From Symsagittifera roscoffensis (Eukaryota > Xenacoelomorpha > Acoela > Convolutidae), in NCBI RefSeq assembly GCF_963678635.1, contig NC_087062.1, positions 57,267,787-57,331,786 of the forward strand: a DNA stretch of 64,000 nucleotides. The letters are read 5' to 3'. Made by a program: the position numbers and the translations under genes. Within the stretch, counting starts at the first letter, position 1; the number at the start of each line of letters is the position of its first letter. Shown here one piece after another: positions 49,090-61,252 of the stretch. The notes under the pieces are model-generated. The model was not told the origin of the DNA. It made no database searches and saw only the letters and a program-made list of their open reading frames with translations.

Positions 49090-49450
49090 CCTCCCATTAG
49101 AAACATGAACAGGAAAACGTCAGAAAGTAATGGAATGGCGGAGCATCCGCACTCGTTTTTGTTACATTACGCCACGCGGAATTTAACAGCAAATCAACTT
49201 TATCAAAACTGCCGCCGCACTTCATGTTTAACATCGATACAGAAAGACACAAAGTCGTCTTTACTCAATTTACAAACCGCCATTTTATGCCTCAGTTCAA
49301 AGCAGGCCCACATACGTCTTTAATTCTTCGATATCTAGAAAAAGACCTAAGGAAAGTAAATTGGCCCTAGCCATCAACTGCACAAAAATCCGCTTGTCCA
49401 TTAAAAGATTACATCACCGGAAAACTCAAACAGCTCCGATATCAGTTATG
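49090..49450. promoter_or_regulatory. relatively GC-rich block upstream of the kinase, possible promoter region
   Basis: The sequence is clearly less AT-rich than its surroundings and has several CpG sites. On the minus strand an AAAATGG start opens a 26-codon frame (MAVCKLSKDDFVSFCIDVKH onward). It could be a promoter with an upstream exon of the kinase gene, or a remnant of another element. No core promoter motif is evident. Confidence 0.25.
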
Positions 49451-49475
49451 ACGTATGTCATACATGGAGTGAGAA

Positions 49476-49679
49476 CTGTAAGTAGAAAACTGCGTATTCA
49501 TACTCGTCAGTAAGTAGACAAACACTATTTAAACCAATCGAAAAGGATATGAGACAGCAAATCTACGAAATAAGTAATTATTAATTTCATACGTTGGCTT
49601 TCTTGTTTCGATTCTAATTGGTTAAAATAGTGTTTGTCTAATTACTGACGAGTATGAAGACGCGGTTATCTACTTACTG
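49476..49679. repeat. palindromic MITE, about 205 bp
   Basis: Arms of about 65 bp (49476-49540 and 49609-49679) pair. The left reads CATACTCGTCAGTAAGTAGA, then CAAACACTATTTAAACCAAT; the right is its near reverse complement. The motif AAGTAGACA...AACCAAT also appears in the element at 27.6 kb. Confidence 0.85.
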
Positions 49680-49789
49680 CTACGTAACAGTCATACCCAA
49701 TATTTCCATCGAATGAGGAGCAAGAGTCAAAACAAGATAGACAATATTGCACATAATTAACATCGTTTTTGTTCCGACTTTCGATACGA

Positions 49790-50300
49790 AAGTAACGGAA
49801 TATTTGTGCTCGGGGTGGGTTTTTTTTTCTTCAGACAAATTTCGACTTCTTAACTAGCCATTATTGACGGAATTTTTTTATATCATTCAAAAGATATTGT
49901 TGTCCTGAGCTTAAAATTGAAAAGGTATTTCACCTGTGATCATTTTTCGTGAAGTTATGAGGGTTTAAAGATTGCCATTTTGACCAATTAACGCGCAATA
50001 TAATTCGCGCTATTAACGCGTAAGCGGAGATTTAATCCATCATAGAAATCGTTCCAAATTGGTTGAAGGATTCCTTATTTGCCATAATTGATTTGTTACA
50101 AGGAACGAAATCTATCTTTTTGTATTTTATATGGCGTGTGGGGGGATGATTTTCATAAAAAATTTCCAATTTAAAAAAAAAAATCATTTTTTTTATTTCA
50201 TTTAATTTTTTTATGTTATTACTGCTCCATAAACCTTAAAAGGCAGTCGGTACATTCAGGGCTTCACCCTGATACAAGAAGTCTTGTTTAAACCTTTGTA
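49790..50300 (+). repeat. F5 repeat copy
   Basis: It shares CGTTCCAAATTGGTTGAAGG and GGCAGTCGGTACATTCAGGG, then CTTCACCCTGA (a small hairpin with TCAGGG), with the other F5 copies. Confidence 0.7.
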
Positions 50301-51754
50301 TTCATTTCCATCGTTTCCTAATTAAGATTTTCTGTGACATAAATTACAAAAAGCTACCGAAAATTTGAAGACTTTTTTGAAGATCTCTAACAACTTAGCC
50401 CACCCGAAATCAGCCACCCGACTACTGCGGAAAAATAACTTCTGAACACTGGGCACTAGCCGCGATTAGATACTTCTATAGGCCGAGATCAAAAGCTCAA
50501 TATGAAAAAAAAAACTTAACGACAATAAACCGCGCTGATATTTGAGATTTTTCTTCTAGAGTTTTAATTTTATTATTTTGATGTGTATATATCATTGACG
50601 TGGTGCATCTGTCTGGAGCTCCCAAGCCATCATAAATTTCTCAATTTTTCCATCAGCGCTCTGTAAGGATCCAGTTATCTGTTTTGAGATCCAAGGTTTT
50701 TCTATTAGATTCGTATTCCTTATGAAGAACAGCAATATTTGCGTTTCTCGTCAAATTCAGGAACCATATTAAGATTTAATTCAACAACAACACAAATGAC
50801 CTCATCAAAGTCAACGGAAACCTTCTCTCACTAATCAACGAAGATTTATACCATTTTCTTACATTTTGAAATTTCAAAAAATGATAAGAAATTTAATGAA
50901 CGCTTATAGTGCAAATTAATCTGGAAAAGGAGCACTAACATATGGACAACCAAGAAAACTGATGAAAAAGTCCATAAAAAACTGATTGAAAAAACCATTG
51001 CTAACAATTACAGAACTCTATATGAAAATAAATTGACACAAAGACGGGGCGGAGCATCGCACAACTTGCGATACTAAAAAACATAGCCTGTAAGCTAGCA
51101 GACAAACAAGGAAATCGAAGCCAATAAATGGCAAAGCGAAGCATCGCACAATAACAGCACTTGAACATGAAACTAAATTGACAAAGAGTCTTCTTGCAAC
51201 TACAATGAAGAACACTTGCAACTACAATTAGAAGTGCTTACAGTACAAGCAAAATGCGTGAAATGGCAACTTAGTCGACAAAACTTGAGCAGACAAGAGA
51301 AAATCCGAATAATTCATTTTTAACGGAAAAAATATTCAGAAAACTACATTGATCATTGTAGAAATACCTAGGATCACTTTCATGCTATTGTTCATCATCA
51401 GCATCTTGAAACAAGGATAGCCGGTTACTGTGCAAGTAGCACAGAATGTTCCGACCACAGTCTTAAAAAATGTTAAGAAAATGTTTTCTCAAATTGGTGT
51501 CATTTTTTTCTGCACGAAACTGAACGAAATAAAAGAACTTAGGCATATTTGAAAATCATAGTAAAAAAGTCAATTGTAAAAAAGTTTTTGAAAAATAATG
51601 ACTAGAAAAACAAAAAAAAAGAACTGAAAAAAAAATTCGAAAATTTTCCAAAACTTTTTTGCGAAATTTTTTTGAACTTGATTCCAAAATTGCGCTAAAA
51701 AACTACCTTTCATTGAAAAAAACGAATCAAAAAACACACGGAAAAATAAAAATC

Positions 51755-51861
51755 GCAAGATTTGAAGCTAGAACATACTCCTTCACAGGCTCATCGATTT
51801 CTTCTAGAACCATTGTGCTTGAGAAGATAAGAATCTTGAAGTTATATAATCTACGCTATCA
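51755..51861 (+). repeat. 107-bp repeat, copy 1 of 3
   Basis: It runs from GCAAGATTTGAAGCTAGAAC to ATAATCTACGCTATCA. The other copies are at 51992-52098 and 53141-53247. The middle one lies outside the 1.38-kb duplicated unit. Confidence 0.93.
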
Positions 51862-51991
51862 TTTTGAAAAATGAGAAACATGTCTAAAAACGCTTTAAAA
51901 ATGAGAAACATGTCTAAAAATGCTTTAAAACTTTTTGGCCAATCAAATTTAAACAACTGTAAATAAGGCCGCTAAGCCCATACAGTTCCTG

Positions 51992-52098
51992 GCAAGATTT
52001 GAAGCTAGAACATACTCCTTCACAGGCTCATCGGTTTCTTCTAGAAGCATTGTGCTTGAGAAGATAAGAATCTTGAAGCTATATAATCTACGCTATCA
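51992..52098 (+). repeat. 107-bp repeat, copy 2 of 3
   Basis: This extra copy lies about 237 bp after copy 1, between the two large duplicated blocks. It differs from copies 1 and 3 at a few shared positions, for example ATCGGTTTC in place of ATCGATTTC. Confidence 0.93.
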
Positions 52099-53140
52099 AA
52101 TGACTCAATTGAAGTTGTTAATCAGGATGTTAATAAGAAAAACGTATATATCGCGATTTGATAACGCCTGCTAATTGCAAACGTAATTAATTCAAGCGAA
52201 TTTTGAAAGCAGCGATTTGTTGAACCGATTCTTAGCATTGTTCAATGAAAATGAAACGACTTTTGAATTGGTGCAATGAAATAGACAAAACAAGATTCCG
52301 GATCAACCGTACAATTCCCCACCCCCTTTCTAATCAATTTATGGGGAGAAAATGTGGATTTCTGATTGCAAAAACCATTGCTAACCATTACAGAACTGTA
52401 TATGAAAATAAATTGACACAAAGACGGGGCGGAGCATCGCACAACTTGCGATACTAAAATACATAGCCTGTAAGCTAGCAGACAAACAAGGAAATCGAAG
52501 CCAATAAATGGCAAAGCGAAGCAACGCACAATAACAGCACTTGAACATGAAACTAAATTGACAAAGAGTCTCCCTGCAACTACAATGAAGAACACATTCA
52601 ACTACAATTAGAAGTGCTTACAGTACAAGCAAAATGCGTGAAATGGCAACTTAGTCGACAAAACTTGAGCAGACAAGAGAAAATCCGAAAAAATTCATTT
52701 TTAACGGAAAAAATATTCAGAAAACAACATTGATCAATGTAGAAATACCTAGGATCACTTTCATGCTATTGTTCATCATCAGCATCTTGAAACAAGGATA
52801 GCCGGTTACTGTGCAAGTAGCACAGAATGTTCCGACCACAGTCTTAAAAAAATGTTAAAAATGTTTTCTCAAATTGGTGTCATTTTTTTCTGCACGAAAC
52901 TGAACGAAATAATAGAACTTAGGCATATTTGAAAATCATAGTTAAAAAGTCAATTGTAAAAAAGTTTTTGAAAAATAATGACTAGAAAAACGAAAAAAAG
53001 AATTGAAAAAAATTCGAAAATTTTCCAAACTTTTTTGCGAAATTTTTTTGAACTTGATTCCCAAAATTGCGCCAAAAAACTCCAAAAACTACCTTTCATT
53101 GAATAAAACGAATCAAAAACTAAATCGAAAAATAAAAATC

Positions 53141-53247
53141 GCAAGATTTGAAGCTAGAACATACTCCTTCACAGGCTCATCGATTTCTTCTAGAACCATT
53201 GTGCTTGAGAAGATAAGAATCTTGAAGTTATATAATCTACGCTATCA
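53141..53247 (+). repeat. 107-bp repeat, copy 3 of 3
   Basis: It is the counterpart of copy 1 in the second block, nearly identical to it. Confidence 0.93.
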
Positions 53248-53399
53248 TTTTGAAAAATGAGAAACATGTCTAAAAACGCTTTAAAAATGAGAAACATGTC
53301 TAAAAATGCTTTAAAACTTTTTGGCCAATCAAATTTAAACAACTGTAAATAAGGCCGCTAAGCCCATACAGAAACAAAACTTCTCGTATCAAGGCGGAG

Positions 53400-54600
53400 C
53401 ACTGAGCGTTTCGACTAATTTTTAAACTCGATGGAGGAGTATTCGCTTCAGAAAAATTGGTGACGATTTCTTCAAAACTAGAAAAATTTGTTGATTATCA
53501 CTCATACGCTATTTAAAACACAATTTTATAATTTAATGTAGCAAAATTTTAAATGCTTTAAAACTTTTTGGCCAATCAAATTTAAACAAGCAGCACGGTT
53601 TTACGGTTAATCCAAAATTTCTTCTTATTTTATTTGCAATCATTGGGCAGATTTTTAGTTTTGTTAAAGATCCCTGTGCCGCACGAACGGTATCAAAATC
53701 CGATAAACGTGGAAAGTTACATATAATTCATTTAGTAAAAGTCTCCGCTTGAAAAAGATTGATTTCACTTTTTTCTGACTCTCAATAACATAAATCATCT
53801 GCGTCGCGGCTTCAATCTATTTTGAACTTTTTTTATTATGTCTTATCCATATGTTGAAAAATTAGAGATTTTTTGTTCTTCAATTAGGCCTCTGTAAGCA
53901 TCCCGCCACCATTTTAAAGATCTCAGCTCTATCAATTACATTCATAATCCAAACAAAAACAGCTCAAAATTTCTTTTGTCGAAAAGTTATGTATTTTTAT
54001 TTAAAAAACTAGTCTACAAGGAAACAATCCAAGAAGAACGAAACTGAATACGATAAAATTGTTATGGTCACTTCAAAATAGATCTTTGAATTAAACCAAA
54101 GCAGCCGGAATCTCCAATTAAAACAATAACGATTTCGACAAAAATTGGAAATGTTCACTAACTGAACAAGGACAGACGATTAATGTGCAAAAAGCACAGA
54201 ATTCTCCGACCATGGTCTTTAGAAAAATACGGTTTAGAAAGTTTTTTTTTCGAAGTAAATGTAGTTTTTTCTCTTTGGTGTGGTAGGATCTGACGTAAAA
54301 AGAATATGACAGAAAAAAATTAGTTAGGGCATATTAGACAAAGTAGAAGAAAAGGTAGATGCAGTAGTAGAAAAAATACTAGAAAAACAAAGAAAAAATC
54401 AAAAAAAAAATTCTAGTTTCTGCCGAAAATTTTTGATTTTTTTTTAGTTTTTGGTTCCCAAAATGAAGCTTAAAACTCAAAACTAGTTTAATTGCTTAAA
54501 ATTAAGTTTTAAGGTCTTAAAACAGGTATAATTTACTGTTGAATGCCTGCTTGCTTGCTTGATTCGCTCGAATTAAGTTGAAAAGCTTTAGCCTAATTTA
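53400..54600. other. AT-rich stretch; holds a diverged piece of the 51-53 kb repeat
   Basis: Bases 54180-54470 resemble 51430-51730 (TGTGCAAAAAGCACAGAATT, a shared ACTAGAAAAACAAA block). No gene is recognised in the rest. Confidence 0.55.
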
Positions 54601-54639
54601 ACATACTTGTGATATAATTTTATTGAATAGTTTCAAGTT

Positions 54640-56350
54640 GTATGACGACAATGTTACGCTTGTAAGAAGAAGGCCCGGGATGGGATTTCCGACACAAGCT
54701 TTTCAAGTCGCTATACTCCCCTTCAACCCGGACACCCCTGCCGGAACTTCTACCCCTGAAAAACCATTTTGTAGTCGCCTTCCTTTCTTTTTTGTTATTT
54801 GCTTTGAAAACCTAATTCTTTATAATCCGTTAGACAATGTGTTTTTTCTCTTGTTTTCTTTTTTGTACCCTGTTTGGCGAATGTCCGTGCCGAAGTACAG
54901 ACAAAAATGGCTACCCAAGTGGAGCAGTAAACTGGTGCTTTCAAGGAACAAGTACGAAGTACTGCTGCCACAAAGATGACGGACAAAGTTCACTCGTACA
55001 GAGGTGCAAAGCTAGCCGACCTTGCCGCTACTGTCTCGCGCTACCTCTTGCGAAAACCGAACCATAGTAGACAGCTTTAATGATAACTCATCTACGGCTT
55101 CAGACTTTGGTAAGGATTGGAGATTTTTAATAAATTTAATAATTTAAAGTTTAACCCGAACGTGCATATTATCCCCAAAATCAACCTTTCTGCAAATAAT
55201 GACTTTATAATTAGAAAACTTGGTGCTCCAAATAATTCTTCGTTTCGCCTTATGAATACTTTTTGTCATTTAAGAATCAGAATTGTTTTTCTCAGTCTAA
55301 ATCTTAGTTTTAGTGCTAATATGTTTTGTAAAGATGGTATGCGCCTTTCTTTCTTTTACAATAACATTTTCTGTTTTTCGATCGTAATGTGCATTTACTT
55401 ACCCTATTTTTCTCCTCCTTGCTGATACTTTATGGCTGATCAAAGTCAATGCCATGTTTGTAAACGCCAACTCCGAAAATAATGCTTTGGTTGTATCATT
55501 TGCAAAGCATATATCCATGCAGCGGGCTACAGAGCAGCAAATTTCAATACGATTGGTTCTCCTGCAGACAATGCAACACCGAGAGTTTTGCAAAAGGGTC
55601 CAACTCCATCAACAGACCACCACGCACAGTCTCCGTCACAACTCAAGAAGAAACATCAATGGCACGGCCTAATGCAATACAATCTATTCTATCGCCCTCA
55701 GCAATCAGTACATTCCCCTCTGACCCTTCAAGTTTTATTGACTAAGAACTTGAAATTGAAATAAACGACAAAAATAAAAAGTCGGTAAGTGCGCTTCAAA
55801 GTTTTAAGCAAGGACAAGCCCTGTTTCCAATTCATAGAATTAAAGAACCAGCAGCTGTTGTCATTATTGGAAGGAACACCAAATTTTAACGTCGCAATGA
55901 AAGTAGCAATGATTCTCCTATGTTTGCTGCTCCTCAAAACTCAGTCAGAATCAAACTGATCCAATTCCAAAGCCTGAGCCGCCGCAAGAACCTTCCATAT
56001 TAGACATCCAAAACAGATGAGGCGCAAAGTAAACGAGGAATTTAACCATTTCGATAACCTAATGACAACAGACAAAAAGTCTGCCGTACTTGGCTGTCTT
56101 TCAGACAAGAAAACATAAGGAGTACTTCCCCTAAACGACATCATCAAAGGAAAAACAGTCCTTATTATCCTGAAAGAAAAACACACCAAAGCCAAAGCAG
56201 CAAACACTAACTATAAAACTGAGTTAGGTGATGACCCAATGCCATACCACCACTCTATATTTGATTAAATAAACGCCAGAACAGTTCAAAAGCCTGCTAT
56301 AGAGCATGCTCAGGACGTCCCACTGGGCGGTGAAGCCAGTTGAGGGAAGA
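54640..56350 (+). mobile_element. broken retroelement fragment, reverse-transcriptase-type ORF (fossil)
   Basis: Short plus-strand coding-like pieces occur here. One has a cysteine pattern resembling a small zinc finger (near 55440-55530). Another, at about 56030-56260, resembles the region that precedes the polymerase core in a reverse-transcriptase ORF family known from marine invertebrates. The core itself is absent. The copy is broken in several places and truncated. The end part (56029-56350) recurs at 61253-61560. The family assignment is tentative. Confidence 0.45.
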
Positions 56351-57720
56351 TAATTTACTGTCTCTTTGAGCAGTGTCTCTTTTTGTGTTCAACTTTTGTT
56401 CTATTTTGTCAGGTGTTTTTCTCTTTTTGGTTTTTGGTTGTGTCCTTTTATCAAAAATGGATTGTTGCGTTTCGGGTTTTCCTTCTGACATTTTGGTGTT
56501 TCAAGTGGTTTCAATAAAACTTGAAAGTGGATTTCAAAAGAATATTTTATCGAGTTTTAATCTGGGTTTGATCTGGTCTAAAGACCGTGGGAAATTCTTA
56601 TACATGCGGCTGGTTTTGTGGTTTTAGTAACCCACGTTGGTTAGCTTAAGCTAACTTATAGTTCCTTCCAACTGCAGTTCAAGGAAACTGGGAAACGCGT
56701 GAAAACAAGTTAGAATTGTTATCAATTGTTATTGAAAATTAAAATTCATTTATTAAATAATTCTACGTGGGCGAATTGTGCGTTTTTTTTGTGAATAGAG
56801 TGTTTGAAATATGATCGAGTAAATCACAAATACGAGTTATAAAAGGAGCACACATAAAAAGGTTAGTTGCTTGTAATGTGTTTGCGTTATATTATTTTCC
56901 TACTTCAGATTTTTTGAATTTTATTACAGAATGACTATTTTATTGACTTGATTATAAAATTTTTTGCATTTGGATATTTCAGTTTCCTTGTTAAATCATA
57001 ATTAAGATTTACAAAAATAATTTGTAGTTTTTTATTTGGCCTTTTTGTTTTGGATGAATAACTGATAAAATCTAAAAAAGAAAAACGAAAAATGTGTCTT
57101 ATAATGGTGAGTGTCTTGTTTTAGTTGTTAGTTGAAATTTAAAAAAAAATTTTCGAGGGTTTTATTTTAGGGAAAAATTCAACTGGGATGGTTAATTTTT
57201 TTTTGTGTCAGATGTTACGAGAAGCTTGACGAGCATGCGGGTTACGTTTTTAGTGCGAAGCAGAGGCCGAAAAGGTTCAAGCGCTTTGATGATTTCAATT
57301 TCCACTTCTTCGGTAAATGTTGAAAATTCATGATTTGTGTTTTGGATAAGTTATTAAAACTTGTGACTAATTTTAGTTTTTTGAATGTGCACGAGTATGG
57401 TTGTTTCAATAGGCTGTACATATTCGTGTGGAAATTTTTTGGGCAAGCGTGCATGGGAGAGGTGCAAGTTCATAATTACGGAGGATGCCGTGTACGTTGG
57501 TAAATTTATTACAATAGAAAAAAATTTAAGAAACATACTGACGTGTAGTTGGAATTGATAATCATGAAGCAATGTTGCGGGCTGGTGTGTTTTGGATATA
57601 ATTTGTTTTCCAAAAAATTTGTAATATGTGCAGGTTTGGGATATTTTGGTTTTTAACATAATTTCATGCGAGCAAGGAATATCTCGCTCCTTGGGTGTAA
57701 GAAAGTGAAAGTGAAATATG
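56029..57720. repeat. 1.69-kb direct repeat, copy 1
   Basis: It is nearly identical by eye (about 97 percent in sampled rows) to 61253-62945. It holds GTTAGCTTAAGCTAAC, a TTATAAAAGGAGCACAC sequence and a TTAAATAAACG sequence. It may be a long terminal repeat of the gag-bearing element or part of a larger duplicated block; the sequence alone does not decide. Confidence 0.85.
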
Positions 57721-60700
57721 AGTGCAAAATGGTTGAATAATATAGAAAATGGTTTTTAGGCTCTGGTGTTTGTTAACGCGGGCCAATTATGTTATCAAAC
57801 TATTACTGCTATCTAAGTGGAATATATGTTCTGATCTAATGAAAAATTTTTCAGTTAGTTGAGGATTAGTGTTGGGGTCGTTTTCGTGTAGGGTATCTTC
57901 CAATTACCTGGTGACAGCATAATCATAAAGATTAATGGAAAATCTATATGCGCGTGATGCTATAAATCAATTGATGGTTTGGTTTAAGCCAATGGTAGTG
58001 AATTTATTCTCGTTAAGTGCGGTGTTAATTGGTGAAAGAAAAAATGGCAGAGCCCGTTATCTTCGCGGTTGTTTTCCAGTGGGAGTTTCAGTAGATTAGT
58101 CAAACAATAGGAGGAATTCCAAGAGAGTGTGGGAACTAGCACGTTGTAATCAACAAATATGTTCAGTTGGTTTATATGGTTAGTTTCATAGTATGCGTAT
58201 TAAGGGAAAAATGGTAGTTTGTCGATTAAGAATCCTGGGGTGTATTTTGTTGTGTCTTGATTTTTATCTGTTTCTTGGGGGTTAGAATTGATCCTTTAAT
58301 TTTGGTAATAATTCGATTCAGGTGGTGTTTCATATTCATTTTCCAGTTTGAGCATGTTAAGAATTAGTGTGTTTTCTGTATCATTTTTGTCATCTGTAGT
58401 CTCACAGTGTATGTGGCTTAACTGTAGTTCTGAAGTTTCTGTTTTGCCGATACCTGGAGGGTGTGAATTTGTTTCATCTGTAGATTGTTTTTGATAAATT
58501 TGTCTTTGATGTTTTGATGTACTGCTTCTATAGTTTTTATATTATGTATTTGAATGTTTCGATGTGGTGATTGAGAATAGTTTCTTGATCTGTTTGGATA
58601 ATTGTTGGTTCTATTTCTAGAATTATTACGGGATCTATAATAATAATAATTGTTGGAGTAGTTTCGTGATCTAATATCGAATAATTTCGGTTTCGATTAT
58701 TTGAATAGATTCGAGTTCGATTGTAAGAATGGTTTCGGTTTTGATTGTTAGATGAATTTCTTGAACATTCATTGGAATAGTATCTGTTCCTAATGTTCGA
58801 ATAAAAACTATTCCTACTATACTTTGAAAAGTTATTTCTGTTCAAGTTTGATCTTCAGTAGCTGTTTCGATACTGATTACTCTGGCTATTTGATCTGCTA
58901 TATCTACTTTGTGAATAATTTTGTGAGTTTTGTCGACATGGTGATTTTCCGCGGAATTTATTTCGATAGATGGACTATGATGTATTATTATTTTCCAATC
59001 TTGAAGTGGTTTTCCTGAGCTTTTTTTTGAATATTTTTATTTGGTCACTTTTGATCTTTTTTTCATGTTTTGATAGAAACATTCCTTTGGTTCTTTTTGC
59101 TTTGGTGGTCTATTTAAGTGGTCTTGTTCTTTTTGTCTACATTCAGCAATGCTCTGTCCGTATCTGCGACAAAAAAGCACCATTTCTTGAATGATGGTTT
59201 GCATTCAAAAATTGAGTTCTGTTCATAAATTTTTAACTTTGAGGGATTTTTTCTGCTTATTCGGTATCTAAATCCTAATTTTTTTTAAATTGTGAAGCTA
59301 TTGTTTGAACATTGTTTACATACTGTAGTTTCAATTTTCTGTTTCTTCTTATTTCATTGTGAGTTCAGCTTCTCCTAGTTAATCTACTAGTTTTAGGAAA
59401 TCTATATCAGGTTCTCCGATTAATGATGGATGTGATGCTCTCTTTTTTTGCTGTGTTAGTGCTATATTGAATTGTGGTGTTAGAGTCATCATCAAAGTTT
59501 CGGTCAATTTCGTGTTTTTTGTAATCATGTGTTTTCAGAGAGTTTGCTTTTCGTACCAAAAATTCAATTCCTTCTGCGAGTCGTCTTACCGTTTCTTTTG
59601 GGAGTCTGTGAAACTCAATATGCATAAAACTCTTTGGAGTTGTTTGTTTCTTTCAGAGTCGAATATTTTGAAAATTCTTTTGTAAATCGTTTCCATTTTT
59701 AAAATTAGTTTTGCTGTTGCATTTAAGTAATCTTTTACTGAATATTCGGGATCTGTTCCTGTGAATACCATGAGTGACTTGAAAGATATAATTGATGATC
59801 CACCCATAAGGTATGGATTCAATGTCATTTGAAGCAATTCTGCTGTGTTTGGTATTTGTAAGTCGGCTTTTTATAATTGTTTGTTGTGTAGATAATATGG
59901 CAAGGGTATTTCATTTCGCATTTGATTGGGATGGTAACCTTGAGCATTTATTTGGTTTTGTGATTATATGTTTTTATTAGGTTGTGCCAAATTTTGTCAA
60001 TGAGGAAAGGGTTGTCGTGTGTTTGTCGTGTTTGGTCTAATTTAATATGGTAGATAAATGTTATCTGGTGTATTAATAATAATCTAATGAATTTTTTGTG
60101 GAAAATTTTTGTTTTATTGTTGATTTTGATTGAAGTAATTTTCATCTTCAGAGTAATGTTGTTCATTTCTTTTAAATTGTTTGTTTGTTAGATTTTTATT
60201 TTGTTGAAAAAATGGTTAACTTTCACTACGGTGTGTTAAAGTTTTCTGCTTTTTTTTAAAGATACTGATTGTGGAACTGGTTCTGGTATCTGTTGCGTGT
60301 AGTTAATTTCATGGGATTGATTTTGTATTGTGCAGAAGGGTTTTGTTTTTGAGTTGCTAATGTTATTGTTTGCGAAAAAGTCTTTACTTTGATATGCAAA
60401 ATTATTTCTGATTGCGAGTTTTTGTTTGTTGGCTTAGCGTGTTTTAGTTATTGGTTTATAAGTTTGATATTCCATGTGAGAGTATTTTGGACCAACATAC
60501 GGTTTGACTGTTGATTGTCGTGTTGTTTGGGGAAAGGAGGTATTTTTATTGTGTGATGCTGTAAGTGTTGGATGTAAAGGTGAGATAATTTGTCGTGTTG
60601 TTGTAGGTACTGTTTCAACTATTTCTTTATTAAGAAAAATTGATGGGGTTTGAATATCTTATTGTGTCAAATTTCTAGTACCATTAAAGGTTTCTTGTGT

Positions 60701-61252
60701 ATTTACAATTGTTGAAGTATTATTACTTTTCTTGTTTTTAAATGTTGTCTGACAATTTAAGGGCGTTGCATCAATGCTGAGTGGAGTTACTCTTAAGTAG
60801 ACTTCGTGTACGGAAACTGTTGTAACTGCCGCTCTTGAAATGTCGTTAGGGGTGTTAACAAAGGAAATATGAGACCATTCAGGGTCCAAAACATAATCTG
60901 TTTGATCTGCTAAAATGGTTTCATTGTTTGGAGATTGTGGTCGGAAACTTTTTCTTGCTGTTGAGATTACATCTACAATGTGTAAAAAGTTTTTATTATG
61001 AACCATGCTGGAATTCTCTATAGATCAAGTTTTGCTATTTGTAATATATCATTATTGGTAAATGGTTCATGAATTGAGTCTAAGAATCGCGAGAAAAGAT
61101 TGATTTCTTGACTTAATATTGTATGTCGAGATGTTTGAGGTGATTTAGCACTTCGTTTGTTTCCTATATGAAAAAGTAATTATAAATGATAGAGAAAGCA
61201 TTCTTTGTGACTAATGTGTTTCCACCTTGGGAATTTTGGTGTTGCAAATTAA
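57721..61252 (-). mobile_element. LTR-type retroelement internal region with gag remains (fossil)
   Basis: On the minus strand, an asparagine/arginine-rich low-complexity region (58537-58845) follows gag-like sequence (about 59880-59400) of the retrotransposon gag class. An unassigned 115-codon frame (61006-60659) lies upstream. It is broken in several places; no protease, reverse transcriptase or integrase is recognised. With the 1.69-kb repeats on both sides it has the layout of an LTR element, probably Ty3/gypsy-like (inference). Similarity between units suggests a young duplication. Confidence 0.6.

Larger units (their letters stand above)
50990..53371 (+). repeat. direct tandem duplication, unit about 1.38 kb
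   Basis: Bases 50990-51984 recur at 52370-53371 with few changes (offset 1380-1386). Each copy starts CCATTGCTAAC(A/C)ATTACAG, then a T-type start with GACGGGGCGGAGCATCGCAC, and ends GGCCGCTAAGCCCATACAG. The part between copies (51985-52370) carries a T2-type 3' end at about 52150-52190. Confidence 0.93.
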
